Shown: positions 15,142 through 24,016, counted from the stretch's first letter. The stretch: DNA of 24,095 bases from Streptomyces flaveolus (GCF_000716535.1 NZ_JNWV01000079.1:1-24095); one strand, 5' to 3'. The notes: generated by a model not told the origin, from the sequence alone. Numbers and translations are program-made.

Positions 15142-15287
15142 CTGCTGCGTGAAGTGAACGAAGCCATGGGCCAGTCCGGTATCCCCCCGCCGGAGGCCGA
15201 AACCATGCTCCGACGACGCCCGGGGGCGACGGCCGTGAGGCGCCCCGGCGCAGGCCACGACCTACATCTGTAGCGCCCCGACGTTCC

Positions 15288-15311
15288 CACGGCGGACTGC
15301 GCGCCGCCGTG
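15288..15311. repeat. 8-bp inverted repeat downstream of short ORF
   Basis: CACGGCGG at 15288-15295 pairs with CCGCCGTG at 15304-15311, 8-nt loop, 15 bp after the stop of the doubtful ORF ending at 15273. There is no T-run, so it would be a terminator only in the GC-rich stem-only sense. Confidence 0.4.
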
Positions 15312-15587
15312 ACCAAGCGCGATGAGGTCTGTATGCCGTGGCCGCGGCTATGGCGCTCGGCTGGTTCGTGAGGAACTGAGACTCTCCGGCACCGGGGCCA
15401 CTCTGACCAGGCTCGGCACGGTGACCGGATGGGGCATCGTCTTGGCGATCTGGCTGGGCGCCACCTGTGTCCGTCGCCCAGAACTTTGGCCGAGGGGCGT
15501 GCACAAGGACAGCTGCTTCCCGGTCAACGGCTGTACCGGAGAAGCCTTGAGCATCCAGCTCGGCACTCGAGAAGCGCCGCACAGTGT

Positions 15588-15903
15588 TCAGCGCTGCGGA
15601 TTGCCCATCTCCGCGGCGAAAAGGACCGGGTCGCTGTCGAAGCCCCGGATCGTCTCACGCATCTCCCACGCTCCCGAGGAGTCCCGGGTGAACTCGGCCA
15701 CCGTCGCGGCCGTGGCATCGGCGACGCGGGCGAAGTCGTCGGCGACCAACTGTCGGTAGCCGTGGACAACGACCACACCGGCGTTTGAGATGTTCCTGAA
15801 CGATCAGGACCGGCAGACACTGGGGGTCGTCCCCCAGCGCGGACATCACCAGATTGACGTCATCGTGACGGTGAAGATGACGCTGGAACACGAACGCCCC
15901 CAT
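15588..15903 (-). pseudogene. Hypothetical protein, frame-disrupted
   Basis: The minus strand reads MGAFVFQRHLHRHDDVNLVM, then ALGDDPQCLPVLIVQEHLKR from ATG 15903. Near 15765 the coherent frame switches to VVVVHGYRQLVADDFARVAD, then AATVAEFTRDSSGAWEMRET, and ends at 15588. An indel in the CAAACGCC stretch (one base gained or two lost) would join the pieces into one protein of about 105 residues. I do not recognise the family. It is the next minus-strand gene after the caspase/WD40 gene, but about 790 bp separate them. Confidence 0.4.
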
Positions 15904-16692
15904 TGCAGCAGCAGACCCCGGCCCTGGCTCCCCGAACGCAGGCGGAGCGCAGTACTTTCATCCTGCACCAGGGCTCGGACATCCGGCCCCCAATCTGGCG
16001 AGTTTCCCAACTTGCTGCCATACAGAAGACATTGCTCCCTGCAGGGCCTGCGGCATGCGGTGGCCAGCGCCTTCAATAGATCCGCTCAGGACAGGGAGGA
16101 CGGCCTGCGGGGCGCGGGCAGCGCAGGCAGTGCGGGACGGCGGAAGCAGGGCCAACTCAGCGGGACGGAGCGCAGCAGGCCGGCACCAGCACGGCGGCCG
16201 CGGGGTGCGGGGCCGCCGGGCGGCCGGGCAGCGGTGCGAAGGGCGGAGGGGCACGGACGCAGGCGGCACGGCACGGGCGTCGCGGGACGGCGCGGAGGCG
16301 TCGGGAGTACGGCGGCGGACGGCGGGGCGGCCGGGCAACGGCCGGCCTGCGGGTATGGCACCGCACGGCCGCAGGGCGCAGCGGAAGCGGGGTCGGGGCC
16401 CGCGCGAGCCTCGACCGGCAGCAGGGGCGCGCGGCCGGGAGGCCGCTGCGGGCACGGCGCGGCCCAGGGATCCGGTCCGATGCGCAGAGGGCCGGACGGC
16501 GGGCGGCGGTGGCCGCCGGACCTGCCTCGGGCCAGCACAGCCGGGACTGCTGGCCCCGTGATCGCCGCCGGTGACCCGAGCGGAACATGGAACACGAACA
16601 CGGCGTCGCCGAACTCGCCGAGACCCACCAGGCGGGCGCGCTGCCCGCCGACACGTCGGGCGTCGCCGGTTCCAGCCGGGCAGTCAGCGGCC
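15904..16692. other. Non-coding, strongly G-over-C skewed segment
   Basis: No frame here looks like a protein: all long frames are low-complexity Arg/Gly/Ala (plus) or Pro/Arg (minus). From about 16085 to 16555 the plus strand is visibly richer in G than C with many GGC/CGG/GCA repeats and few T. It follows the stop of the caspase/WD40 gene at 16693. I see no hairpin with a T-run and no tRNA. It may be a long untranslated or degenerate stretch. Confidence 0.5.
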
Positions 16693-19600
16693 CTACACCT
16701 CGCCCGTGGGGTCGCTGTCCTTCGACTCGGCGGACCAACGACTCCTGGACGGGACCCGCTCCACATCGGTCTTCCGGGTGAGTGCGCAGATGTCGCGGTA
16801 GACAGCGCTCACGAGAGTTCCGGTCCTCGTGATGTCCAGGGCCCCGACCTCCGAGGGCAGGTGCAGGCGCGTGGGAACCCGCTTATTAAGATCCCAGACG
16901 CAGATCGTGCTGTCAGTTCCTCCGGTGACCGCAACGGGCCGGCCGTCCAGCTCGGCGCACGCCACGGCTACCACCCAACTGTCGTGCCCTTCGAGGAAAA
17001 CGTCACCGAGTTGCCGGCGGGCGGTCAGGTCCCACAGGCCGACGGTGCCGTCGTCTCCGCCGGTGATGGCGATGGGCCGACCCTCCAAGTAGGTACATGC
17101 CACCGCGTACACCGGGCCGGAGTGCCCCCTGAGGGGCGCGCCGACAGGCCGGCGGGTGGTCAGGTCCCAGACGCGCACGGTGTGATCATTCCCCCCGGTG
17201 ACGGCGATGGGCCTGCCCTCCAGCTCGATACAGGCCAACGCCTGAACCGGACCGTCGTGCCCTCGGAGAGGGGCGCCGACAGGCCGACGGCTGGTCAGGT
17301 CCCACACGCGCACGGTGCCGTCGTTTCCGCTTGTGACGCCAACGACCCGGCCGTCCACCTCGATACTGTCCACCCGTTGCACCGAGCCGTCGTGGCCAGT
17401 GAGGGGCGCGCCGATGGACCGGCCGATCGCCAGGTCCCACATGCGGACGGTCCCGTCGTCTCCGCCGGTGACGGCGACGGGCCGCCCGTCCAGCTCGGCG
17501 CACACCGCGGCGTTCACCTGGCCCTCGTGGCCCGCGAGGACGTCGATGAGCCGCCCTGCGGTCAGGTCCCAGGTGCGAACCGGCCCGTCCTCTCCGCCGG
17601 TGACGGCGACGGTCCGGCTATTCAGCTCGGCGCACGCCACTGCTATCACCCGGCCGTCATGTCCACTGAGGGGCGCGCCCATGGGCCGGCCCGCGGTCAG
17701 TTCCCACGTACGGAGCGCGCTGTCGGCCGCGCAGGTGACCGCAATTGCCCGATCGCCCACCCGGGCGCAGTCCACCGCGTATACCGTGCCGCCGTGACCG
17801 CTGAAGGGGGCGCCGATGGACCGACCCGTACTCAGGTCCCACATGCGGGCTGTGCAGTCGCGCCCCCCAGTAAGGGCGACGACCTTGCCGTCCACCCAGG
17901 TACAGTCCACCGTGCATACGGGGCCGTCATGACCGCGGAAAGGGGCGCCGATGGACTGGCCGGTGGCCAGATCCCACACACGGGCAGTCCCGTCTCGTCC
18001 ACCGGTGACGGCGACGGCCCGACCGTTCAGTTCTGTGCACGCCACCGCCAGAACCGCTCCCTCGTGGCCCTTGAGCGGGGCGCTGAGCGGCCGCCCGGCG
18101 GTCAGGTCCCACCTGCGGACGGTGCCGTCGAATCCTCCGGTGACGGCGACGAGTCGCCCTCCCAGTTCGGCGCACGCCACCGCTCGAACGCCGCTTTCTC
18201 GGCTGACGACGGGGGTACCCACGGGCCGGCCGGTGGCCAGGTCCCACATGTCGACAGTGCCTGTGAAGCCGCCTGTGACGGCGATGGGCCGCCCCTCCAG
18301 TTCAGTGCACACCGCCGCCGTCGCCAAGCCGACGTGGAAGACGCCAAGGGGCAGGCGGGTGGCGAGATCCCAGACCCGGAGATCACCGTCGCTCCCGCAG
18401 GTCACGGCGAGGGGTCGGCCTTCCAGCTCGGTACACGCCACCGTCAGCACCAGTTGGCTGTGTCCGGCCAGGGGGGCGCCGACGGGGCGGCTGGTGATCA
18501 GGTCCCAGATGCGGACCGTCCCGTCTTTCTCACCAGTGACGGCGATGGGCCGTCCCTCCAGTTCGGCACACGCCACCGTCCTCGCGGAGCCGGTCATGGT
18601 GTTCCGCAGTGCCGGCGAGACGTCGGAGCCCGTCGCGAAGAACGGCATCCAGGACGAAGGGGGCAGGGCGGCGTTGAGGGCGCGGCGAATGGTCCCGGAG
18701 TTGTAGCGAGTGGCATCGATGGCGAGGATCTGTCTGCGGTCGGCCGGGGGAAGAAGGCGATGGCGGCCGAGAGAGGCACGGTAGACGGCGGCGTGCAGGC
18801 AGGCGTCGTCCGTGCTCGTCAGATGGAGATGGCGGGCGAGTTCGTCAGGGGCGGCGTGGACGAGGTACTCGGTGTCGGTGACGTTCTCGTCGAGACGGCC
18901 ACCGAGGGCGGCGTGGGTGGCCAGGTGGCGGAGGGAGTACGGGTGGGCATGGGCCCAGTCCGGGGTGGTGTCGACGCGGTAGGGGACCTGGCCGCGCAGC
19001 ACGGTGGCGATGGCCGAGTGGACCTGGATCAGGTCCTGATCGTGGCGCAGGTATTCGGCCATCGCCTCGTGGTACAGGCGGTAGACCGAGCGGCCGTCCT
19101 CGGTGGCCTCGACGACGTAGGCACCGGCGGCGCCGCGGAGCCAGTGCAGGTCGTCGTTTGTGTAGGGGCGGCCGGAGACGGCGGTGGCGATGGGAGCCCA
19201 GAGGTCTTCCCAGGGCAGGCCCTGGCCCAGGGCGAAGGCGAGTGGGCGGAGCAGGTCGGTGGCGCGCTGTGCCTGGTCGCGGAGGCGCTGGGTGAGGTCG
19301 TCGTGGATGGCTTGGCTGGGCAGACGGGGCAGGGAGCGGCGCCAGGCCGGGTCGGCGGGGTCGGGTAGTTGGGGGCCGGCAGCGAGGGTGCCGGCAACGA
19401 TCCGGGCCACGAGGAAGGAGCGGCCGGCGGCGCGGGCCACCTGCCGGGCGATCGCCCGTAGCTGCCCGCGGGGGCAATGGAGGTAAGGGGATTCGGCAGC
19501 GGCCTCGAGGAGGTTGCGGACGGTGTAGGCCAGGACGGCTTCGGGGTCGGCGTAGGTGTCGGCGTCCAGGTCGATGTGTTCCTCACGGCGCAGACCGAGG

Positions 19601-20973
19601 CAGGACAACAGGTGGGGACGAGTGCCGAGCAGCAGCCGGATGCGGGAGCTGCCGTGGTCGATCAGCGGCCGCAGAACATGACCGCACAGGGTGTCGGGTG
19701 TCTCGGCCTCGTCGAGGGCGTCGACGAGTACCGTCAGCGGGCGTCGACCGGTCCGGGTCCGGTCTGGCAGACCGTTGATCAGGTCGGCGACGCTCGTGGC
19801 GGTGATTCGCCCGGCCGCGGCGATGCCCTGCAGGACCTGCTGATCGGTGAGGTTCTGCGCGTAGATGGCGGCGTCGAGCGATCCGACGCCGGGGAGGGAG
19901 CGGTTGCCGAACCCAAGGGCGTCGAGCGGTACGGTGCGCCGGTATTCCGAATGGGCCAGGGTGGTGATCAGCCCTAGAACGGCGGTCTTGCCCGAACCTG
20001 GACCGGCGGTGACCGCCAGGGCGGACCGGTCGGGTGGTAAGTCGGTGAGCCAGCGTGTGATGTCCTCCAGTGCGCGGTGACGGCCGGAAAACCACCAGCC
20101 GGCCCGGGCCGGGTCGCTGTGGCCCATGGCGCGGCGCAGCAGCCGCGTGCGGTATTCGACCTCGCGGCGGTCTGCCTGGGCCTGCCAGGCGGTGGTCTGC
20201 TGCAGGGCCAGGTCGATGTGGGTCAGGCGCGAGTCGTGCCGGGGATTGGGGAAGAACGGCGGCATCGCGCCGGTCAGCCCGATGATCTCGGCGCTGGTGG
20301 TCTGATGGCCGGGCCGCTTGGGATGGGCTTTCATCTCGGCCACCAGAGCGTCCAGAGCCAGTTCCCGCGGTCCCTGTCCGGCGGTGGCCAGACTGGCGAC
20401 GGCCTCGCCGAGCAGGTAGGGGAACGCGCCGGTCTCGGCGAGCTCGTTGGGCTGTGCCGACGTGAGCAGGGCCAGTCCCGTTCCTGTCTCCTCGCCCCAT
20501 CGGCCCTTCAGGCCTGCGACCGCGGCCAGCAGTTCGTTGCCGCCCTGTCCCGAGAAGCAGGTGTCCAGCATCAGCAGCAGGCGGCGTACCCGGGTGCCGC
20601 GGAGCATCTTGCGGGCCAGTGTAAGGGTGGGTAGGGCGTCATCGATGTCCTCCGGATCGGTGTCGGCTGTCAGCAGCACGTGCTCACCGTCCTCCAGAAC
20701 CTCGCCGTGCGCGGCGACGTACACTGCCAGGACATCGTCGGGCCGGCGGTCCGAAGCCCTGCAGAAGGTGCGCAGTCCGTCGGTGAGCTGTGCAGCGGTG
20801 GGGTTCAGGCCGAGGTCAGAGACGTGCTGATAGCCCAACTGCCGGGTGAACAGGTCGATAATCCGCTGACGAGCCTCGGTCAGCCGGGGTCGGTCCCAGC
20901 CGAGCGCCTGGGCCTTGGGGTAGTGGCTAACCGCCGTGGCGATCAGATAGCGGCGCGGCGCGGACGAGTTCAT
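16693..20973 (-). CDS. Caspase-like protease / STAND NTPase / WD40 sensor protein
   Basis: 1426 residues, intact. (1) Residues 1 to about 240 are a caspase-like peptidase C14 domain with H89 in VYVAAHGEV and C139 in LLMLDTCFSGQGG. (2) About 290-600 is a STAND/NACHT-type NTPase with Walker A GPGSGKT (324-330), Walker B LTVLVDALDEAE (413-424) and the LLLGTRPHLL strand. (3) About 600-790 is helical with RLYHEAMAEYLR, typical of STAND proteins. (4) About 795 to 1400 holds 13 clear WD40 repeats with a 45-residue period plus a degenerate last unit, enough for two seven-bladed propellers. By analogy with STAND immune receptors, propellers would sense a ligand, NTP-driven oligomerisation follow, and the protease be switched on. 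The ATG at 20973 overlaps the hydrolase stop (ATGA), so the two are translationally coupled. Domains are secure; the target is unknown. Confidence 0.95.
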   Translation of the reverse strand: MNSSAPRRYLIATAVSHYPKAQALGWDRPRLTEARQRIIDLFTRQLGYQHVSDLGLNPTAAQLTDGLRTFCRASDRRPDDVLAVYVAAHGEVLEDGEHVLLTADTDPEDIDDALPTLTLARKMLRGTRVRRLLLMLDTCFSGQGGNELLAAVAGLKGRWGEETGTGLALLTSAQPNELAETGAFPYLLGEAVASLATAGQGPRELALDALVAEMKAHPKRPGHQTTSAEIIGLTGAMPPFFPNPRHDSRLTHIDLALQQTTAWQAQADRREVEYRTRLLRRAMGHSDPARAGWWFSGRHRALEDITRWLTDLPPDRSALAVTAGPGSGKTAVLGLITTLAHSEYRRTVPLDALGFGNRSLPGVGSLDAAIYAQNLTDQQVLQGIAAAGRITATSVADLINGLPDRTRTGRRPLTVLVDALDEAETPDTLCGHVLRPLIDHGSSRIRLLLGTRPHLLSCLGLRREEHIDLDADTYADPEAVLAYTVRNLLEAAAESPYLHCPRGQLRAIARQVARAAGRSFLVARIVAGTLAAGPQLPDPADPAWRRSLPRLPSQAIHDDLTQRLRDQAQRATDLLRPLAFALGQGLPWEDLWAPIATAVSGRPYTNDDLHWLRGAAGAYVVEATEDGRSVYRLYHEAMAEYLRHDQDLIQVHSAIATVLRGQVPYRVDTTPDWAHAHPYSLRHLATHAALGGRLDENVTDTEYLVHAAPDELARHLHLTSTDDACLHAAVYRASLGRHRLLPPADRRQILAIDATRYNSGTIRRALNAALPPSSWMPFFATGSDVSPALRNTMTGSARTVACAELEGRPIAVTGEKDGTVRIWDLITSRPVGAPLAGHSQLVLTVACTELEGRPLAVTCGSDGDLRVWDLATRLPLGVFHVGLATAAVCTELEGRPIAVTGGFTGTVDMWDLATGRPVGTPVVSRESGVRAVACAELGGRLVAVTGGFDGTVRRWDLTAGRPLSAPLKGHEGAVLAVACTELNGRAVAVTGGRDGTARVWDLATGQSIGAPFRGHDGPVCTVDCTWVDGKVVALTGGRDCTARMWDLSTGRSIGAPFSGHGGTVYAVDCARVGDRAIAVTCAADSALRTWELTAGRPMGAPLSGHDGRVIAVACAELNSRTVAVTGGEDGPVRTWDLTAGRLIDVLAGHEGQVNAAVCAELDGRPVAVTGGDDGTVRMWDLAIGRSIGAPLTGHDGSVQRVDSIEVDGRVVGVTSGNDGTVRVWDLTSRRPVGAPLRGHDGPVQALACIELEGRPIAVTGGNDHTVRVWDLTTRRPVGAPLRGHSGPVYAVACTYLEGRPIAITGGDDGTVGLWDLTARRQLGDVFLEGHDSWVVAVACAELDGRPVAVTGGTDSTICVWDLNKRVPTRLHLPSEVGALDITRTGTLVSAVYRDICALTRKTDVERVPSRSRWSAESKDSDPTGEV
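16885..18590 (-). repeat. Tandem 135-bp WD40-coding repeat array
   Basis: The minus-strand code for the WD(L) motif recurs about every 135 bp (for example the plus-strand string caggtccca at 17026, 17161, 17296 and 17431, then 132 bp to 17563), in 13 units, with high nucleotide similarity between neighbours such as those around 17161 and 17296. Such near-identical adjacent repeats suggest recent duplication or gene conversion in the sensor part of the caspase/STAND gene. It lies wholly inside that gene. Confidence 0.85.
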
Positions 20974-21836
20974 GCCAAGCCCTTGGCCACGGCCGCACCG
21001 GTCAGGCGGTCGGTCAGGTAGGCCGTGGCGTCATGGGCGTGGGGGCCGTTGTGTACGACCGCACCCTGCACGTCCTCGCCGAAGTACGGCCGCAGATCCT
21101 TCACCGCGGCCACCGCATCCCCATCGTCGGCCACGTTCGTCCAGCACAGACTGTCTGGCCCGGGCCAGAGACCATGAGGTGAGGGGGAGGGCTCCAGTTT
21201 ATCAAAGATCATCCGCATGCCCAGCGGTGAGCCCAGCGTCACCAGCGCCCGCACGCCGTGTCCGGGAAGCGCGCACAACGCCTCGTAGGCGACCACCGAA
21301 CCGAGCGAATGGGCGATGACCACCCGGGTGTCGGTGGTGATGGCCACCTGGACCCGCCGGCGCGCCTGGACGCGCAGCTCAGGATCGGCAAGATAGCGGT
21401 GGACCTGCTTCAGGTCGAACACCAGGGCGCGTAACGCGATCCGGGAGAAGAACCGGGACCGGGACAGCGCACGCAGCGCGGTCTGCGCGGCCCGGGGTGA
21501 GCGAACCAGGGTGTCACCGCCCGGCGGCGCCACCCCTGCATCGCTGTCCGCGGCGCTTCGCCACCAGGCCAGCAACAGCTCCAGCTCGAACCCGTCTTGG
21601 ACGTCGGCCGCGGTGTACGCCGGATCCCCCACCGCCAGCATATGTCCCGACGGCCGGAAGAGATCCCCGTAGAACGCCATGGCAAGGCCGTCCTCGTCCA
21701 GCGCCCCGGAACCGGTCCCGGTGACGGCCTCGGCTCGCCGGAGACCGTCGGCCAACGCGGGCCCCCACTGCGAGCGCAGCAATTCCTGCCCCAGTAGTTG
21801 CTTGCCGACTCCATGCACCCCGACGACCCGTGCCAT
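20970..21836 (-). CDS. Alpha/beta hydrolase (lipase/esterase-like)
   Basis: 288 residues from ATG 21836. The first strand VVGVHGVGKQ (residues 4-13) matches the HG-x-G oxyanion region of PGAP1-like and lipase-like hydrolases. VVIAHSLGSVVAYEAL places the nucleophile S177 in the elbow (A-H-S-L-G-S). Candidate acid residues lie in VADDGDAV (235-242) and the catalytic His in VHNGPHAHDA (261-270). There is no signal peptide or membrane segment, so it should act in the cytoplasm. The earlier in-frame start at 21902 adds 22 basic residues and cannot be excluded; the family normally begins close to the first strand. The stop overlaps the caspase/STAND start, which implies matched synthesis. It could be an effector attacking lipids, or a substrate activated by the protease. 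Catalytic type is seen; role is inference. Confidence 0.88.
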   Translation of the reverse strand: MARVVGVHGVGKQLLGQELLRSQWGPALADGLRRAEAVTGTGSGALDEDGLAMAFYGDLFRPSGHMLAVGDPAYTAADVQDGFELELLLAWWRSAADSDAGVAPPGGDTLVRSPRAAQTALRALSRSRFFSRIALRALVFDLKQVHRYLADPELRVQARRRVQVAITTDTRVVIAHSLGSVVAYEALCALPGHGVRALVTLGSPLGMRMIFDKLEPSPSPHGLWPGPDSLCWTNVADDGDAVAAVKDLRPYFGEDVQGAVVHNGPHAHDATAYLTDRLTGAAVAKGLA

Positions 21837-21996
21837 CCCCCGCCCCCAAGCCTGCGTGCGACGCACAGCCACCTTAAGGGCTCGCAGCACCTCGTGCACC
21901 ACCGTGCGCAGGTCCCCCTACGCGGCATCGGCGAAGTGGGACGACTGCATGGTTTTGTTGACGGGATCCGGCTCTGGCACGACTTCCGTGAAGCGG

Positions 21997-22419
21997 TCAC
22001 GATGAGTGATCAGCGGGTGTTGCGAGTGCTTCGAGTATCTGCCGCACTTCCTGGCGCCACTGGTCGGCGTCGGCGCTGTCCACCCAGCCGGTTGCCACTT
22101 CCGATCCGTCCTGAAGAACCCGGTCCAGTGCGCGTCTCACCGACGCGCGAAGCGAGGCCGGCAGTTCGGGCAGCGGTTCCCTGGGGCTGTCATCGGGGTC
22201 GATCACGATGGGGCTGTCCGGGAGGGTGCTGGCGACCAGAGCGCCGGCGGCAACGGCTTCGACCCCGGCTCCGCCATCGACGCGTTCTCCCGAGGCGGTG
22301 ACTCGCTGGAATGCCCGCTCCAGCACGTCGATGACCTGCTGGTGGGTGAGTCCCTCAAGTTCATCGACGAAGTCTGCGGCGAGGTCACTGTCGAACGGGC
22401 CGGTCCCCCACGTTCCCAT
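21997..22419 (-). CDS. DUF4259 domain protein
   Basis: 140 residues from ATG 22419, with AGGGAG about 7 nt upstream. The opening MGTWGTGPFDSDLAADFVDE is the hallmark of DUF4259, a small bacterial family of unknown function. The rest is helical and acidic, with a Val/Ile/Asp/Pro-rich turn (LPDSPIVIDPDDSPREPLPE) and a Trp-containing tail. No catalytic motif or membrane segment is visible. It lies 160 bp upstream of the hydrolase in the same direction with no clear gene between, so it might be part of the same locus, but the gap leaves room for a separate promoter. DUF4259 genes also occur alone in Streptomyces, so the link is weak. Confidence 0.85.
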   Translation of the reverse strand: MGTWGTGPFDSDLAADFVDELEGLTHQQVIDVLERAFQRVTASGERVDGGAGVEAVAAGALVASTLPDSPIVIDPDDSPREPLPELPASLRASVRRALDRVLQDGSEVATGWVDSADADQWRQEVRQILEALATPADHSS

Positions 22420-22678
22420 GCATCGCTCCCTGATACGGCTGTCTCGGACGAACCGAGCGAACCCCAAACACACCAGCGCACAACACCGCCCCACCCTCCA
22501 CCCACCCCAGAACCCAATGCCTTTCGCACAGCTGGCCAGCGACTGATCCTCGTCTTCGTGCACCACTGGCCCGCACCGCCACCCTCGCCCTGAGTAATCG
22601 GAGGGCGTTCAACCACCCCTGAAGCCCGGACGCAAGCAACCCCTCACATCACGGTTGCTGGGGGGACTGTAAATCGTT

Positions 22679-22688
22679 CGGTGTAACT
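22679..22688 (+). repeat. IS256 left terminal-repeat core
   Basis: CGGTGTAACT, repeated in inverted orientation at 24017-24026. The outer part of the terminal repeat is less conserved between the two ends. Confidence 0.65.
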
Positions 22689-22710
22689 CCCGATCATGGA
22701 GGATGCATCG

Positions 22711-24002
22711 ATGACCAGTGAGATCGTGGCCGAGCAGGACGCTGTCGAGTCGGCAGTGGCTGCATCGGCGAAGGCCGTGGACGACCAGCTGATCGACGAG
22801 CTGGTGAGCCGCGCCCAGGCCGAGGGCCTGCAGTTGACCGGCGAGGGCGGGCTGTTGCAGCAGCTGACCAAGCGGCTGCCGGAGTCCGCGCTTGAGGGCG
22901 AGATCACCGACCACCTCGGCTATGACAAGCACGATCCGGCGGGCAAGAACGGCGGCAACTCCCGTAACGGCAAACGCTCCAAGACCGTGCTGACCGAGGT
23001 CGGGCCGGTGGAGATAGCCGTGCCCCGCGACCGGGACGGCTCGTTCGAGCCGAAGATCGTCAAAAAGCGGCAGAAGCGCCTGACCGGCGTTGACGAGATG
23101 GTGATTTCGCTGGCCGCGAAGGGTCTGACCACCGGCGAGGTCCAGGCCCATCTGGCGGAGGTCTACGGAGCCGACGTCTCCCGCCAGACCATCTCCACCA
23201 TCACCGACAAGGTCCTCGAGGGCATGGCCGAATGGCAGAGCCGCCCTCTCGACCCCGTCTATCCGGTGGTCTTCATCGACGCCATCCACGTGAAGATTCG
23301 CGACGGCGCGGTGGCCAACCGGCCCGTCTATGTGGCCCTGGCCGTCACTGTCGAGGGCCGGCGCGAGATTCTGGGCCTGTGGGCCGGCGACGGCGGCGAG
23401 GGCGCCAAGCACTGGCTGCACATCCTCACCGAGATCAAGAACGCGGCGTGAGCGACGTGCTGATGCTGGTCTGCGACGGGCTCAAGGGCCTGCCCGAGGC
23501 GGTGGAGACGGTCTGGCCTCGCACCATCGTGCAGACCTGCGTGGTCCACCTGCTGCGGAACTCCTTCCGCTATGCCGCCCGCCAGGACTGGGACAAGATC
23601 GCCCGTCTCCTCAAGCCCGTCTACACCGCCCCCACCGAAGAGGCCGCCCTGGACCGGCTCGCCGAGTTCGCCGACGCCTGGGGCCGGAAGTATCCGGCGA
23701 TCGTGAAGCTGTGGGAGAACGCCTGGGAGGAGTTCACCCCGTTCCTGCGGTTCGACACCGAGATCCGCCGGATCGTCTGCACTACCAACGCGATCGAGTC
23801 GGTCAACGCCCGTATCCGCAGGGCGGTCAAGGCCCGCGGCCACTTCCCCAACGAGCAGGCCGCCCTGAAGTGCATCTATATGGCGATCATGTCCCTCGAC
23901 CCCACCGGCAAGGGACAGGCCCGCTGGACCATGCGCTGGAAGACCGCACTGAACGCCTTCGATATCACGTTCGACGGCCGCCTCTCTGCAGCCCGCCAGT
24001 AA
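22711..24002 (+). pseudogene. IS256-family transposase, single-base frameshift
   Basis: The start is taken at ATG 22711, 8 nt after GGAGG; an earlier ATG at 22696 overlaps that box. The protein has the Transposase_mut layout with the DDE triad: Asp at 23278 (VVFIDAIHVK), Asp at 23475 (LVCDGLKGLPEAVE) and Glu at 23796 (TTNAIESVNARIRRA). The first frame ends at TGA 23449-23451 after LTEIKNAA. The other frame carries on directly with RGVSDVLMLVCDGLKGLPEA to TAA 24000-24002. One C missing near 23444 (AACGCGG for AACCGCGG) explains the break; corrected length is about 430 residues, normal for the family. The first-frame product would lack two of three catalytic residues. It is inactive unless the base is a sequencing error. 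Confidence 0.9.
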
Positions 24003-24016
24003 CCCCAACTACCCCA

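Larger units (their letters stand above)
14940..15587. other. Region without a secure gene, two hairpins
   Basis: Several short frames exist but none is convincing. A plus-strand frame from ATG 15085 (62 codons, reads MNIHESEDHRL, then RQSLLREVNEAMGQSGIPPP) has some protein-like character but no ribosome-binding site at a workable distance. A plus-strand stretch at about 15405-15500 encodes a hydrophobic helix (VTGWGIVLAIWLGATCV) without a clear start or stop. The interval is probably decayed DNA. Hairpins at 15112-15141 and 15288-15311 are listed separately. Confidence 0.4.

Noticed and set aside
16885..18590. CRISPR or non-coding satellite array
   Set aside because: The 135-bp period matches the 45-residue WD40 unit in an unbroken reading frame, so the repetition is a coding repeat.
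15790..19368. A 1192-codon open frame on the plus strand opposite the WD40 region
   Set aside because: It is the antisense shadow of the repeat-coding gene. Its residues are an artefact of GC-rich third positions, with no motif of its own, while the minus strand has clear WD40, NTPase and protease motifs.
22006..22593. A 195-codon plus-strand frame over the DUF4259 gene
   Set aside because: The minus strand starts with the DUF4259 hallmark and has a good ribosome-binding site; the plus frame has neither.
23444..23455. Programmed ribosomal frameshift in the IS256 transposase
   Set aside because: IS256-family transposases are normally made from one frame, and no slippery heptamer is visible. 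A single missing C is the simpler explanation.
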